A stretch of 64,000 bases of DNA. Origin: Pseudomonas hormoni (GTDB lineage Bacteria > Pseudomonadota > Gammaproteobacteria > Pseudomonadales > Pseudomonadaceae). The position numbers and the translations under genes are program-made. The notes beneath the pieces were generated by a model. The model saw nothing but the letters and a program-made list of their open reading frames with translations, was not told where the DNA came from and made no database searches. The DNA lies in the NCBI RefSeq assembly GCF_018502625.1, contig NZ_CP075566.1:501001-565000 (forward strand), in the 5' to 3' direction. The stretch's first letter is position 1, and every line of letters starts with the position of its first letter. Positions 8,720 through 18,302 of this stretch are shown piece by piece.

Positions 8720-9757
8720 TCACACCCCGCCGGCAACGGTGTCGTGCAGCGGGATCATTGCTTCCCGCGCCCAGCGTGCGCTGATGCGTTGCCCGGTCTG
8801 ATGTTGCGCGCTGACGTCCAGCCACTGGTTATTGGCCTGGCTGATATTCAGCGTCTGGCCGTTTTCCAGTTTCAGTTCGTAGCGGGTGGCGCTGCCCTGG
8901 TACTGAACGTCGTGGAGCAAACCACTGACTTCGATTTCGTGACTGGCCAGCGGGCCTTCGGCGAAACGCACGTGTTCCGGGCGAATCGAAAACGGCTGTG
9001 GATTACCGCTCAGCTGCTGCGCCAAATCGCCGCGAATCACGTTGGAGGTGCCGACGAATTCCGCGACAAAGGTGGTCGCCGGTTTCATGTAGAGGTTGCG
9101 CGGCGTATCGACCTGCTCGATGCGCCCCTTGTTGAAAACAGCCACGCGATCGGACATCGACAGCGCTTCGGTCTGATCGTGGGTGACGAAAATGAAGGTG
9201 ATGCCGAGTTGGCGTTGCAGCTTCTTCAGCTCGCTCTGCATTTGCTCGCGCAGCTTCAAGTCGAGGGCGCCGAGGGGTTCGTCGAGCAGCAACACTCGAG
9301 GGCGATTGACCAAGGCGCGGGCCAGGGCCACACGCTGGCGCTGACCGCCGGAGAGTTGCACCGGCTTGCGCTCGCCGTAGCCGCCGAGGGCGACCATGTC
9401 GAGGGCTTCTTCGGCGCGTTTGCGGCGCTCTGTTTTGCCGACGCCTTTAACTTTCAAACCGTAGGCCACGTTGTCGAGCACGTTCATGTGCGGGAACAGC
9501 GCGTAGTCCTGAAACACCGTGTTGACGTCACGCTCATACGGCGGCAGCCCGGCGGCTTCGTGGCCATGAATCCGGATGGAGCCTGCGCTCGGTTGTTCGA
9601 AACCGGCGATCAGGCGCAAACACGTGGTTTTGCCCGAGCCGGAAGGGCCCAGCATGGAAAAGAACTCGCCGTCCTGGATGTCGATGGAAACCCGGTCTAC
9701 GGCTTTCACTTCGCCGAATAGACGGGAAACGTTAGTGAACTGGACTGCAAGCGTCAT
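8720..9757 (-). CDS. ydcT: Polyamine ABC transporter ATP-binding protein (YdcT/PotA type)
   Basis: This 345-residue ATPase powers the importer. It has the Walker A motif GPSGSGKTT near residue 37, the Q-loop region NTVFQDYALFPH, the signature LSGGQRQRVALARAL, Walker B VLLLDEPLGALD and the switch histidine in FVTHDQTEALS, followed by a C-terminal TOBE-like domain typical of the PotA/YdcT branch. The start at 9757 (MTLAVQFTNV) is preferred; the longer frame to 9946 reads through a REP element. The gene is separated from the binding-protein gene by a REPIN, which may reduce downstream message relative to the binding protein. Confidence 0.9.
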   Translation of the reverse strand: MTLAVQFTNVSRLFGEVKAVDRVSIDIQDGEFFSMLGPSGSGKTTCLRLIAGFEQPSAGSIRIHGHEAAGLPPYERDVNTVFQDYALFPHMNVLDNVAYGLKVKGVGKTERRKRAEEALDMVALGGYGERKPVQLSGGQRQRVALARALVNRPRVLLLDEPLGALDLKLREQMQSELKKLQRQLGITFIFVTHDQTEALSMSDRVAVFNKGRIEQVDTPRNLYMKPATTFVAEFVGTSNVIRGDLAQQLSGNPQPFSIRPEHVRFAEGPLASHEIEVSGLLHDVQYQGSATRYELKLENGQTLNISQANNQWLDVSAQHQTGQRISARWAREAMIPLHDTVAGGV

Positions 9758-9842
9758 GGTGCGGTGCTCCGAAAAGGCGAGGGCCGTCACAGCGGCCCTG
9801 CCAGGACATCTGAAAAGTCTGAATCGTGATCGATGTGCTTTT

Positions 9843-9973
9843 TGTGGCGAGGGAGCTTGCTCCCGCTGGAGTGCGGAGCACTCCCAAAAGGATTGATACG
9901 GTATGCCTGACAGACCGCATTGACTGATTTGGGGCGGCTTCGCCACCCAGCGGGAGCAAGCTCCCTCGCCACA
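9843..9973. repeat. REPIN (type with GGAGCTTGCTCC core)
   Basis: TGTGGCGAGGGAGCTTGCTC at the left is mirrored by GAGCAAGCTCCCTCGCCACA at the right. A secondary inverted pair (GTGCGGAGCAC and GGCGGCTTCGCC) lies inside. It sits between the binding protein and ATPase genes. Confidence 0.92.
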
Positions 9974-9985
9974 GGGGCCGGTGTG

Positions 9986-11137
9986 TTATCTGCCGCCCAT
10001 GATCGCGATGTAGTCCTGGGTCCAGCGGCTGTACGGCACGAATTTGCCGCCTTCAGCCTGCGGGGTTTTCCAGAAGGCGATCTTGTCGAACTGGTCGAAA
10101 CCGTTGGTTTTGCAGCCTTCGGCGCCCAGCAATTCGCTCTCCTTGCAGCCCGCCGGAACCGACGGCAACGAACCGAACCAGGCGGCCAGGTCACCCTGGA
10201 CTTTCGGTTGCAGCGAATGGTCCATCCACTTGTAGGCACAGTTCGGGTGCTTGGCGTCGGCGTGCAGCATGGTGGTGTCGGCCCAACCCGTTGCGCCTTC
10301 CTTTGGAATAACCGAGGCGACCGGCTGCTTGTCCGCCACCAGACCGTTGACCATGTAGCCCCAGGTGCTGGACGCCACGACGCCTTCGTTCTTGACGTCA
10401 CTCATCTGTACGGTCGCGTCATGCCAGTAGCGGTGGATCAACGGCTGCTGCTTGCGAAGCAGTTCCAGCGCGGCTTTGTATTGTTCTTCGTTGAGTTGGT
10501 ACGGGTCCTTGATCCCCAGCTCCGGCCGCTTCGACTTGAGATAGAGCGCCGCATCGGCGATGTAGATCGGACCGTCGTAAGCCTGAACCCGGCCTTTGTT
10601 GGACTTGCCGTCCGGCAGCTTCTGTTCCTCGAACACCACACCCCAGCTATCCGGGGCGGTCTTGAATACGTTGGTGTTGTACATCAACACGTTCGGACCC
10701 CACTGATACGGAGTGCCAAAGGTTTGTTTGTTGACGACGTACCACGGGCCATCCTTGAGGCGCGGGTCGAGGTTCTTCCAGTTCGGAATCAACGCCGTGT
10801 TGATCGGCTGTACGCGTTTGCCGGCGATCAACCGCAGCGACGCATCGCCCGACGCGGTCACCAGGTCGTAACCGCCCTTGGACATCAGGCTGACCATCTC
10901 ATCGGAAGTGGCAGCTGTTTTCACGTTCACCTTGCAGCCGGTTTCCTTCTCGAAATCGGTCACCCAGTCGTAGGCCTTGTCGCTTTCGCCACGTTCGATG
11001 TAACCGGGCCAGGCGACGATATCCAGCTGACCTTCGCCGGCACCGACGGCTTTAAGCGGTTCGGCGGCCTGGATACTGGCACTGGCCAGCAGCGCGGTAG
11101 TGATTGCACTGAGCAGTGCGGTCTTGTGCACGAACAT
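9986..11137 (-). CDS. ydcS: Periplasmic polyamine-binding protein (YdcS type)
   Basis: This 383-residue solute-binding protein captures the polyamine in the periplasm and delivers it to the YdcU/YdcV permeases. Residues 1-25 are a Sec signal peptide (MFVHKTALLSAITTALLASA..) with a probable cut after IQA. The mature N-terminus DIVAWPGYIERG and the segments GPNVLMYNTNVF and WGYMVNGLVAD are typical of the PotD/YdcS family. AGAGGGAAT precedes the ATG. It is the first gene of the importer set on this strand and is preceded by the second aldehyde dehydrogenase. Confidence 0.9.
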   Translation of the reverse strand: MFVHKTALLSAITTALLASASIQAAEPLKAVGAGEGQLDIVAWPGYIERGESDKAYDWVTDFEKETGCKVNVKTAATSDEMVSLMSKGGYDLVTASGDASLRLIAGKRVQPINTALIPNWKNLDPRLKDGPWYVVNKQTFGTPYQWGPNVLMYNTNVFKTAPDSWGVVFEEQKLPDGKSNKGRVQAYDGPIYIADAALYLKSKRPELGIKDPYQLNEEQYKAALELLRKQQPLIHRYWHDATVQMSDVKNEGVVASSTWGYMVNGLVADKQPVASVIPKEGATGWADTTMLHADAKHPNCAYKWMDHSLQPKVQGDLAAWFGSLPSVPAGCKESELLGAEGCKTNGFDQFDKIAFWKTPQAEGGKFVPYSRWTQDYIAIMGGR

Positions 11138-11219
11138 GGGAATTCCCTCTTCTTTAATTATGGTCGGGGCAGTTGTGAACGTGGTGAAGCATGCCGTTAG
11201 CGGCTTGTTATTAGCGTAG

Positions 11220-12707
11220 TCAGAGATGCTGTCCGTGGCGCGCCATGATGTGCCGCACCACGCTGTAGTCCTGGAGCGAATCGCTGGAGAGGTCTTTGCC
11301 GTAGCCCGAGCGTTTCAGGCCGCCATGGGGCATTTCGCTGACCAGCATGAAATGGCTGTTGATCCAGGTGCAGCCGTACTGCAACCGCGCGGCCACTTGC
11401 ATGGCTTTGTCGAGGTTCTGGGTCCAGACCGAAGATGCGAGGCCGTATTCCGAATCGTTGGCCCAATCCACTGCTTGCTCGAGCCCGTCGAAGCGGGTCA
11501 CGGTGACCACCGGCCCGAACACTTCGCGCTGGACGATTTCATCGCTCTGCTTACAGCCGGCCAACAGGGTCGGCTGGTAATAGAAACCAGCGCCGGAATG
11601 CACGGCCGCGCCGGTCACCCGCTCGATGTGCGGCTGGCCGAGGGCGCGTTCGACGAAACTGGCCACGCGGTCGCGCTGGCGGGTACTGATAAGCGGGCCA
11701 ATTTCATTGTCGGCATCGCGTTTGCCGGCGAAGCGCAGGCTGCTGACCGCTGCGCCGAGTTCGGCGACCAGTCGGTCATGGATCCCGGCCTGTGCATAAA
11801 TCCGGCAGGCGGCGGTGCAGTCCTGACCGGCGTTGTAGTAACCGTACGTGCGCACGCCTTCGACCACGGCCTGAATGTCGGCATCGTTGCAGACGATCAC
11901 CGGCGCCTTGCCGCCGAGTTCAAGGTGCGTACGCTTCAGGGTTTTCGCCGCGGCTTGCAGAATTTTTTGCCCGGTGACGATATCGCCGGTCAGCGACACC
12001 ATGCGGATTTTCGGGTGACTGACCAGGTGGCTGCCAACGCCTTCACCGCCGCCACAAATGATGTTGATCACACCGCGCGGCAGGATCTCGGCCAGCGCGG
12101 GCGCCAGGGCCAGGATCGACAGCGGCGTGTGCTCGGACGGTTTGAACACCAGCGTATTGCCGGCCGCGAGGGCCGGAGCGATTTTCCACGCGGCCATCAT
12201 GATCGGGTAGTTCCACGGCGCGATGGACGCTACAACCCCAATAGGATCGCGGCGCACCATGCTGGTGTAGCCCGGCAGGTATTCGCCGCTGAGCTGGCCG
12301 GTCTGGCAGCGCACGGCGCCGGCGAAGAAGCGGAACACGTCGACTGTCGCGCTCAAGTCGTCCTGGCGGGCCAGGTGCAAGGGTTTGCCGCAATTCAGGG
12401 ATTCGAGGCGGGCGAGCAGGTCGGCTTGTTTTTCGATGGCGTTGGCAATGTCCAGCAGCAAGTTCGAGCGTTGCTGTGGGGTGGTCCGCGACCAACTGGC
12501 GAAGGCACGATGGGCACCGAGGATCGCGGCTTCGACTTGCTCGGTGCTGGCTTCGGCGATGTGCGTCAGCACCTCACCGGTGGCCGGGTTGAGGATCGGT
12601 TCGACAAAACCCTGACCCGCGACCAGTTCGCCATCGATCAACAACGCGGTGAACAACGGGGTCTGCGCGCCAGCCATTTTTCGGGATCTCTTTTCTTGTG
12701 TGGCCAT
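11220..12707 (-). CDS. Second gamma-aminobutyraldehyde dehydrogenase paralogue
   Basis: This 495-residue NAD-dependent aldehyde dehydrogenase is a close paralogue of the gene at 5373-6797: both share [17 protein letters not shown], the ELGGKAP base motif and the catalytic [13 protein letters not shown] segment. It likely oxidises 4-aminobutyraldehyde or a close homologue such as 3-aminopropanal. Two starts are possible: 12707 with GGGAGC upstream, or 12677 (MAGAQTPLF), closer to the usual family N-terminus. It is upstream of the ABC importer genes on the same strand, 82 bases before the binding-protein gene, and may begin the operon. The reason for two copies is not evident from sequence. Confidence 0.88.
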   Translation of the reverse strand: MATQEKRSRKMAGAQTPLFTALLIDGELVAGQGFVEPILNPATGEVLTHIAEASTEQVEAAILGAHRAFASWSRTTPQQRSNLLLDIANAIEKQADLLARLESLNCGKPLHLARQDDLSATVDVFRFFAGAVRCQTGQLSGEYLPGYTSMVRRDPIGVVASIAPWNYPIMMAAWKIAPALAAGNTLVFKPSEHTPLSILALAPALAEILPRGVINIICGGGEGVGSHLVSHPKIRMVSLTGDIVTGQKILQAAAKTLKRTHLELGGKAPVIVCNDADIQAVVEGVRTYGYYNAGQDCTAACRIYAQAGIHDRLVAELGAAVSSLRFAGKRDADNEIGPLISTRQRDRVASFVERALGQPHIERVTGAAVHSGAGFYYQPTLLAGCKQSDEIVQREVFGPVVTVTRFDGLEQAVDWANDSEYGLASSVWTQNLDKAMQVAARLQYGCTWINSHFMLVSEMPHGGLKRSGYGKDLSSDSLQDYSVVRHIMARHGQHL

Positions 12708-12807
12708 GCTGCTCCCAGTGACTGGGGCCCGGCCGTCTTATAGATGTACCAAGACTAGTGCCCGGACCCGAGGTCGACAAATACTAAATACTGAAGGTGG
12801 CGTTCGA

Positions 12808-13722
12808 TTAAATAGATGGCTTACGCCCGCCATGGGGTTGCTCGCGAGCGACGGTCAGGAACGGGTCCACCAACGCCGGGCGTGCCGTGCCACGACGCCA
12901 GGCCAGACCGACGTCGAGGGTCTGGCTCAGGTCGGCGATCGGCCGCGCTTCGATGATGTCGCCCTCCAATGACCATGGGCGGTAGGTCATGTCGGGCTGG
13001 ATCGACACGCCCAATCCTGCGGCCACCAGGCTTCGCACCGCCTCGGTCGAAGCGGTTCTGAGAGTGATGCGCGGTTGAAGCGACGCCGCCGACCACATGC
13101 GCTGGGCGTTGCGGTCCATTTCATCGACGTTCAGTTGGATCAGAGGCTCACGGGCCACATCGGCGAGGTTGATGCTGTCGTGTTCCAGCAGCGGATGCTG
13201 GGCCGGCAGCCACAACCGATGGGGCGAATGAGTCAGCACTTCCGTTTGCAGGGCGTGGCGGTCTTCGAGGTTGGAGAGGATCAACACGCCGACATCGATC
13301 TCGCCGCTGACCAGCAAATGCTCGATATACGGGCGCTCGTCCTCCATCACGCGGATCTCGACGTTGGGGTAGGCGCGTTGAAAACGGGTGAGCAAATCCG
13401 CGAGGTAGTAACCGGCGACGAGGCTGGTCACGCCGATGATCAATTGCCCGGCGACCTGGTCTGTGCTTTGTTGCAGGCTGCGCTTGGCGTTGTCGACCGT
13501 TGCCAGAATCAGGTGCGCCTGGCGTAGGAATTGATGTCCCTGGTGCGTCAGCGTCATGCCCTTGGCATGTCGGTTAAACAGCCCGACGCCGATTTCCTGC
13601 TCCAGTTGCTGGATGGCCAGGGTCAATGTCGATTGGGAAATGAACGCGGTTTGCGCGGCGGCCGAGATCGAGCCGGTCTCGGCCACGGCGATGAAATGGC
13701 GAATTTGACGCAATGTCATCAT
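12808..13722 (-). CDS. LysR-family transcriptional regulator
   Basis: The 304-residue protein has the LysR winged helix-turn-helix at residues 1-60 (LRQIRHFIAVAETGSISAAA, then ISQSTLTLAIQQLEQEIG) and a C-terminal effector-binding domain starting near residue 90 (GQLIIGVTSLVAGYYLADLL). It lies 100 bases upstream of the second dehydrogenase on the same strand, rather than divergent as is usual for LysR genes and their targets. It could be co-transcribed with the polyamine block and control it, but that is an inference. MMT.. allows a start at 13722 or 13719. Confidence 0.88.
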   Translation of the reverse strand: MMTLRQIRHFIAVAETGSISAAAQTAFISQSTLTLAIQQLEQEIGVGLFNRHAKGMTLTHQGHQFLRQAHLILATVDNAKRSLQQSTDQVAGQLIIGVTSLVAGYYLADLLTRFQRAYPNVEIRVMEDERPYIEHLLVSGEIDVGVLILSNLEDRHALQTEVLTHSPHRLWLPAQHPLLEHDSINLADVAREPLIQLNVDEMDRNAQRMWSAASLQPRITLRTASTEAVRSLVAAGLGVSIQPDMTYRPWSLEGDIIEARPIADLSQTLDVGLAWRRGTARPALVDPFLTVAREQPHGGRKPSI

Positions 13723-13908
13723 GAAGAATTACCGGTGGGCGGTTTTTATAGATTCGCTTGAGTGTATATCTTTTTAATCGATGGGCTGTTCGGGTGTTAC
13801 AGGAGATGAGCAACATCTGGAAGTACTCTCGCCGGGAGGGGCTGGGCACTTTCGATCTAGGCTGGTGGCCTTAGTGTCCGGTTTACCCCTTTTGTGGAGG
13901 CGGCAAGA

Positions 13909-14631
13909 ATGAATACCCGTGGATTGCTCGATCAGTTACTCAAATCTGGCCAGGACATGTTGCAGAACAAGGCCGGTGGCTCGCAGAACAAGGCGTCCAG
14001 CGGTGGATTGGGCGGGTTGCTCGGCGGCAGCGGTGGTTCGGGTGGCCTTGGCAGTTTGCTCTCGGGCGCGGGTGGAGGTGCGCTGGCGGCGGGCGCCATG
14101 GGCCTTTTGATCGGCAACAAGAAGGTTCGCAAGGTTGGCGGCAAAGTCGCCGTCTACGGCGGCCTCGCAGCGCTGGGCGTCATTGCCTACAAGGCCTACG
14201 GTAACTGGCAAGCCCAGCAAGGCACGGCGCCGAAGCACGAACCGCAAACCGTGGATCGCCTGCCGGCCGCCCAGGTCGAGCAACACAGTCAGGCGATTCT
14301 CAAGGCGCTGGTGGCCGCGGCCAAGGCTGACGGCCATGTCGATGAGCGCGAACGCGCGTTGATCGAAGGCGAGTTCACCAAACTCGACAATGATCAGGAG
14401 CTGCAACACTGGCTGCACGCCGAACTCAACAAACCGCTCGATCCAACCGATGTGGCGCGCGCCGCCAGCACCCCGGAAATGGCCGCCGAGATGTACATCG
14501 CCAGCGTGATGCTGGTGGACGAAGAGAACTTCATGGAGAAGTCCTACCTGGATGAACTCGCCCGCCAGCTGAAGCTGGAACCGGGCTTGAAGGCCGAGCT
14601 GGAAAAACAGGTGCGCCAGGCTGCCCTGTAA
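13909..14631 (+). CDS. yebE: DUF533/TerB-like protein (YebE family)
   Basis: This 240-residue protein belongs to the DUF533 family (E. coli YebE, an inner-membrane protein of unknown function). It has a short N-terminal helix, a glycine-rich linker around residues 25-65, a hydrophobic segment near residues 60-95 (ALAAGAMGLLIGNKK, VYGGLAALGVIAYKA) that could be membrane-embedded, and a TerB-like acidic helical domain from about residue 125 (ILKALVAAAKADGHVDERE). The start at 13909 follows GGAGG and is better than the upstream in-frame TTG at 13894. The gene stands between a divergent LysR gene and the Wsp operon. Confidence 0.8.
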   Translation: MNTRGLLDQLLKSGQDMLQNKAGGSQNKASSGGLGGLLGGSGGSGGLGSLLSGAGGGALAAGAMGLLIGNKKVRKVGGKVAVYGGLAALGVIAYKAYGNWQAQQGTAPKHEPQTVDRLPAAQVEQHSQAILKALVAAAKADGHVDERERALIEGEFTKLDNDQELQHWLHAELNKPLDPTDVARAASTPEMAAEMYIASVMLVDEENFMEKSYLDELARQLKLEPGLKAELEKQVRQAAL

Positions 14632-14640
14632 GTCTCCAGA

Positions 14641-14739
14641 CCGCCTTCGCGGGCAAGCCATGCTCCTACAGGATTTGAGTCGACCACATGATTTGTGAGC
14701 GACACCAAGCCCTGTAGGAGCATGGCTTGCCAGCGAAGA
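14641..14739. repeat. REPIN
   Basis: Inverted REP pair, TTCGCGGGCAAGCCATGCTC at the left and TAGGAGCATGGCTTGCCAGC at the right, just after the DUF533 gene. It may form the 3' end of that transcript. The 'CATGC' centre differs from the 'CTCGC' centre of the other copies in this window. Confidence 0.85.
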
Positions 14740-14839
14740 CGTCATCAACTACGCCACATCATTCATAGCTTTCCCGACGTTTTTCCTCTGGATGAGAAAT
14801 GCCGCGCATCCGTCTTAAATATGAAACACCACCCTCGGC

Positions 14840-14845
14840 TATACT
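14840..14845 (+). promoter_or_regulatory. Candidate -10 element (TATACT) upstream of wspA
   Basis: TATACT occurs 34 bases before the wspA GTG. No good -35 hexamer lies at the correct distance (the region reads TTAAAT), so this may be a weak or activator-dependent promoter. Identification rests on the -10 match alone. Confidence 0.35.
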
Positions 14846-14878
14846 CCCCAGCATTTGAAACGGCCCCGAGGACTGACT

Positions 14879-16501
14879 GTGAAGAACTGGACGTTGCGCC
14901 AACGCATTTTGGCGAGCTTTGCGGTAATTATCGCCATCATGTTGCTGATGGTCGTCGTCTCGTATTCGCGGCTGTTGAAGATCGAGGCCAGCGAAGCCAG
15001 CGTTCGTGACGACGCGCTTCCCGGGGTGTATTACAGCTCGACGATTCGTGGCGCCTGGGTTGACAGTTTTCTCCAGACCCAGGAAATGCTGGGATTGAAG
15101 GAAGGGCAGGGCATCAGTGCCGAGGACGCCGCGGACTTCAAAAGCTTTGAAGCGCGTGTGCAGGAAGCGATGAGTAACTATCGCGCCACCGTCACCACGG
15201 ATGAAGACAAGGTCGAATTCGCGGTCTTCGAAAAACTCCATGAGGATTACGGCAAGCTCCTGGCCGCCGTGCTCGACTTGCATAAGCGCAATCAGGAGGC
15301 CGAGGCCATCAAGTTGTTCAATGAACAACTGACCCCGGCGTGGACTGCCGGGCGCCTGAAGCTCAATGACATCCTCCGTGAAAACAAAGCGGTGGCCGAC
15401 CAGGACATGGCGAACATCGATGACGCCGTGGGCACCGCGAAAATCATCATGGGCATCTCCCTGCTGGTGGCGATAATGGCCGCCGGCCTTTGCGGCCTGT
15501 TGCTGATGCGCGCGATCATGGCGCCGATGAACCGCATCGTGCAGATCCTCGAAATCATGCGCACCGGCGACCTCAGCAGCCGCTTGAACCTGGAGCGCAA
15601 GGACGAGTTCGGCGCCGTGGAAACCGGCTTCAACGACATGATGACCGAGCTGACGTCGCTGGTGTCCCAGGCTCAGCGCTCGTCGGTGCAGGTCACCACG
15701 TCGGTCACCGAGATCGCCGCCACCTCCAAGCAACAACAAGCCACCGCCACGGAAACCGCCGCCACCACCACTGAAATCGGCGCGACATCCCGTGAAATCG
15801 CCGCCACCTCGCGCGATCTGGTGCGCACCATGACCGAAGTCTCCACCGCTGCCGATCAGGCCTCGGTGGCCGCCGGTTCCGGGCAGCAGGGTCTGGCGCG
15901 GATGGAAGAGACCATGCACTCGGTGATGGGCGCCGCGGATCTGGTCAACGCCAAACTGGCGATCCTCAACGAGAAGGCCGGCAACATCAATCAAGTGGTC
16001 GTGACCATCGTCAAGGTGGCGGACCAGACCAACCTGCTGTCGCTGAACGCTGCTATTGAAGCCGAGAAGGCCGGTGAATACGGCCGCGGGTTTGCCGTGG
16101 TCGCCACCGAGGTGCGGCGTCTGGCGGACCAGACCGCCGTGGCCACTTACGACATCGAGCAGATGGTACGCGAGATCCAGTCGGCAGTGTCGGCCGGGGT
16201 CATGGGCATGGACAAGTTCTCCGAAGAAGTGCGCCGCGGCATGTCCGAGGTGCAACAGGTCGGCGAGCAGCTATCGCAGATCATCCATCAGGTTCAGGCG
16301 CTGGCGCCGCGGGTGTTGATGGTCAACGAAGGGATGCAGGCCCAGGCCACCGGTGCCGAACAGATCAACCACGCGCTGGTGCAGTTGGGCGATGCCAGCA
16401 GCCAGACCGTCGAGTCCCTGCGCCAGGCCAGTTTCGCCATCGACGAACTGAGCCAGGTGGCCGTCGGGCTGCGTAGCGGCGTTTCGCGATTCAAAGTCTG
16501 A
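14879..16501 (+). CDS. wspA: Wsp chemosensory receptor WspA
   Basis: WspA is the membrane chemoreceptor of the Wsp system, which responds to surface contact or envelope stress and drives WspE autophosphorylation. I take GTG at 14879 as the start, with GAGGA seven bases upstream, giving 540 residues beginning MKNWTLRQRI. Residues 8-30 form the first membrane helix, followed by a four-helix-bundle periplasmic domain, a second membrane helix (IIMGISLLVAIMAAGLCGLL), HAMP, and a long coiled coil with the conserved hairpin tip DQTNLLSLNAAIEAEKAGE. The stop overlaps the wspB start (TGATG). Operon order wspABCDEF-R identifies it beyond generic MCP homology. Confidence 0.95.
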   Translation: MKNWTLRQRILASFAVIIAIMLLMVVVSYSRLLKIEASEASVRDDALPGVYYSSTIRGAWVDSFLQTQEMLGLKEGQGISAEDAADFKSFEARVQEAMSNYRATVTTDEDKVEFAVFEKLHEDYGKLLAAVLDLHKRNQEAEAIKLFNEQLTPAWTAGRLKLNDILRENKAVADQDMANIDDAVGTAKIIMGISLLVAIMAAGLCGLLLMRAIMAPMNRIVQILEIMRTGDLSSRLNLERKDEFGAVETGFNDMMTELTSLVSQAQRSSVQVTTSVTEIAATSKQQQATATETAATTTEIGATSREIAATSRDLVRTMTEVSTAADQASVAAGSGQQGLARMEETMHSVMGAADLVNAKLAILNEKAGNINQVVVTIVKVADQTNLLSLNAAIEAEKAGEYGRGFAVVATEVRRLADQTAVATYDIEQMVREIQSAVSAGVMGMDKFSEEVRRGMSEVQQVGEQLSQIIHQVQALAPRVLMVNEGMQAQATGAEQINHALVQLGDASSQTVESLRQASFAIDELSQVAVGLRSGVSRFKV

Positions 16502-17037
16502 TGAGCGAACTCACGGCCAAACGCATCGCCGTTAAGCCGGCGATGCAGGCGTTGTTTCTGGTGTTTCGCATCGGCAGCGAGCGCTATGCCTTGCAAGCGA
16601 TCGAGGTGGCGGAAGTGCTGCCGCGTCTGCCGTTGAAGCCGATTCCCCGCGCACCGGACTGGGTCGCCGGGGTGTTTGCCTATCGTGGCACGGTGGTGCC
16701 GGTCATCGACCTCAGTGCGCTGACGTTCGGTTTACCGGCTCAGGCCCGCACCAGCACGCGACTGGTGCTGGTCAATTACCGTCCGGATGAAACCGTTGAA
16801 CCGCAGTTGCTCGGGCTGATCCTGGAACAGGCGACCGACACGCTGCGCTGCAACCCGGCGGATTTTCAGCCTTATGGCCTCGACAATCGCCAGGCGCCTT
16901 ACCTCGGACCTGTTCGTGAAGATGCGCAAGGTTTGCTGCAATGGGTGCGTGTCGCCGACCTGCTGGATGAACAGGTCCGCGCATTGCTGTTTCCGTCACC
17001 GCCACTGGATCCGGCGTTGCTTGAGGAGCGGCCATGA
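16501..17037 (+). CDS. wspB: CheW-like coupling protein WspB
   Basis: This 178-residue CheW-domain protein is one of two adaptors linking WspA to the kinase WspE. The CheW fold is seen in FLVFRIGSERYALQAIEVAEV, the RAPDWVAGVFAYRGTVVPVIDL core and a C-terminal helix. The start shares one base with the wspA stop, and the stop overlaps wspC by four bases (ATGA), so translation is coupled. It is longer than the simple E. coli CheW (167 residues) at the C-terminus. Confidence 0.93.
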   Translation: MSELTAKRIAVKPAMQALFLVFRIGSERYALQAIEVAEVLPRLPLKPIPRAPDWVAGVFAYRGTVVPVIDLSALTFGLPAQARTSTRLVLVNYRPDETVEPQLLGLILEQATDTLRCNPADFQPYGLDNRQAPYLGPVREDAQGLLQWVRVADLLDEQVRALLFPSPPLDPALLEERP

Positions 17038-18302
17038 GCAGCGATCAGCGGTTTTTCGATTTTCTCAAGGAACGCATCGGCCTCGACGTGACCTCGGTGG
17101 GCCCGGCGATCATCGAGCGTGCCGTGCGCCAGCGCAGCACCGCATCGCGGTCGCAGACGGCCGATGAGTATTGGCACACCTTGCAGGGCTCGCGGGATGA
17201 GCAGCAAGCGCTGATCGAAGCGGTGATCGTTCCCGAAACCTGGTTTTTCCGTTACCCGGAGTCCTTTGCCACCCTGGCGAAACTGGCGGCCAAGCGACTG
17301 GTCGACATCAACAACATGCGCGCGCTGCGAATCCTCAGCCTGCCGTGTTCCACCGGCGAAGAACCCTATTCCATCGCCATGGCGTTACTGGATGCCGGAC
17401 TCAAGCCGCACCAGTTCAAAGTCGAAGGCATGGACGTCAGCCCGCTGTCGGTGGAAAAAGCCAAGCGTGCGCTGTACGGCAAGAACTCGTTTCGTGGCCA
17501 GGACATTGCGTTCCGCGACCGGCATTTCATCGCTGAAGGCGATGGCTATCGCCTCAGCGAGCGAGTACTGGAACAGGTGCGTTTGCAGGTCGGCAATCTG
17601 CTGGATCCGGCGTTGCTGGCCAACGAACCGCCATATGACTTTGTGTTCTGCCGCAACCTGCTGATCTATTTCGATCAGCCGACTCAACAACAAGTATTCG
17701 AAGTGCTCAAGCGCCTGACCCATGTCGACGGCGTGCTGTTTATCGGCCCGGCCGAGGGCAGTTTGCTGGGGCGCTTCGGTATGCGCTCTATTGGTATACC
17801 GCAGTCTTTCGCGTTCAGTCGTCAGAGCGCATCTGCGCCTGAACCTGTTCCAGCCTTTGTGCCGACACCGCTGCCGGCGCGTCAGCCGGTGCGCAGCGTG
17901 ACGCCGCCACCCGTGCGCAACCGGCCTTTCGCAACTGTCACGCCGCTGCCGGTGGTGACGAAAGCTGCCAATCCGGACGCCGCCACGTTGCTGGCCAACA
18001 TCGCCGCACTGGCCAACGAAGGCAAAAGCGCCGAAGCCCGCGCCGCGTGCGAAAGCTATTTGCGCAGCCATGAACCGGTGGCCCAGGTGTTTTACTGGCT
18101 CGGACTGCTCAGCGATGTCGCCGGCAGTGCCCTCGAAGCCCAGGGGTTCTATCGCAAGGCGTTGTACCTCGAACCGCAACATCCCGACGCGTTGATGCAC
18201 CTGGCGGCCTTGCTGCAATCCCAGGGCGACACGGCGGGCGCCCGACGATTGCAGGACCGCGCCGCCCGCAGCGAGCGCGCAGACAGTGAGCGCAAACGAT
18301 GA
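17034..18302 (+). CDS. wspC: CheR-type methyltransferase WspC with TPR domain
   Basis: WspC methylates glutamates on WspA, using S-adenosylmethionine, and so raises signalling. The 422-residue protein has an N-terminal CheR all-alpha domain, the methyltransferase core (PETWFFRYPESF, LPCSTGEEPYSIAMAL, DFVFCRNLLIYF), a proline-rich linker around residues 265-310, and a C-terminal TPR-like region (residues 320-415). The TPR tail is characteristic of WspC. It starts inside the wspB stop (ATGA) and its stop overlaps wspD. Confidence 0.95.
   Translation: MSSDQRFFDFLKERIGLDVTSVGPAIIERAVRQRSTASRSQTADEYWHTLQGSRDEQQALIEAVIVPETWFFRYPESFATLAKLAAKRLVDINNMRALRILSLPCSTGEEPYSIAMALLDAGLKPHQFKVEGMDVSPLSVEKAKRALYGKNSFRGQDIAFRDRHFIAEGDGYRLSERVLEQVRLQVGNLLDPALLANEPPYDFVFCRNLLIYFDQPTQQQVFEVLKRLTHVDGVLFIGPAEGSLLGRFGMRSIGIPQSFAFSRQSASAPEPVPAFVPTPLPARQPVRSVTPPPVRNRPFATVTPLPVVTKAANPDAATLLANIAALANEGKSAEARAACESYLRSHEPVAQVFYWLGLLSDVAGSALEAQGFYRKALYLEPQHPDALMHLAALLQSQGDTAGARRLQDRAARSERADSERKR

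Noticed and set aside
8720..9946. A longer start for the YdcT-type ATPase
   Set aside because: The extension reads through a REPIN; MTLAVQFTNV at 9757 is the normal N-terminus.
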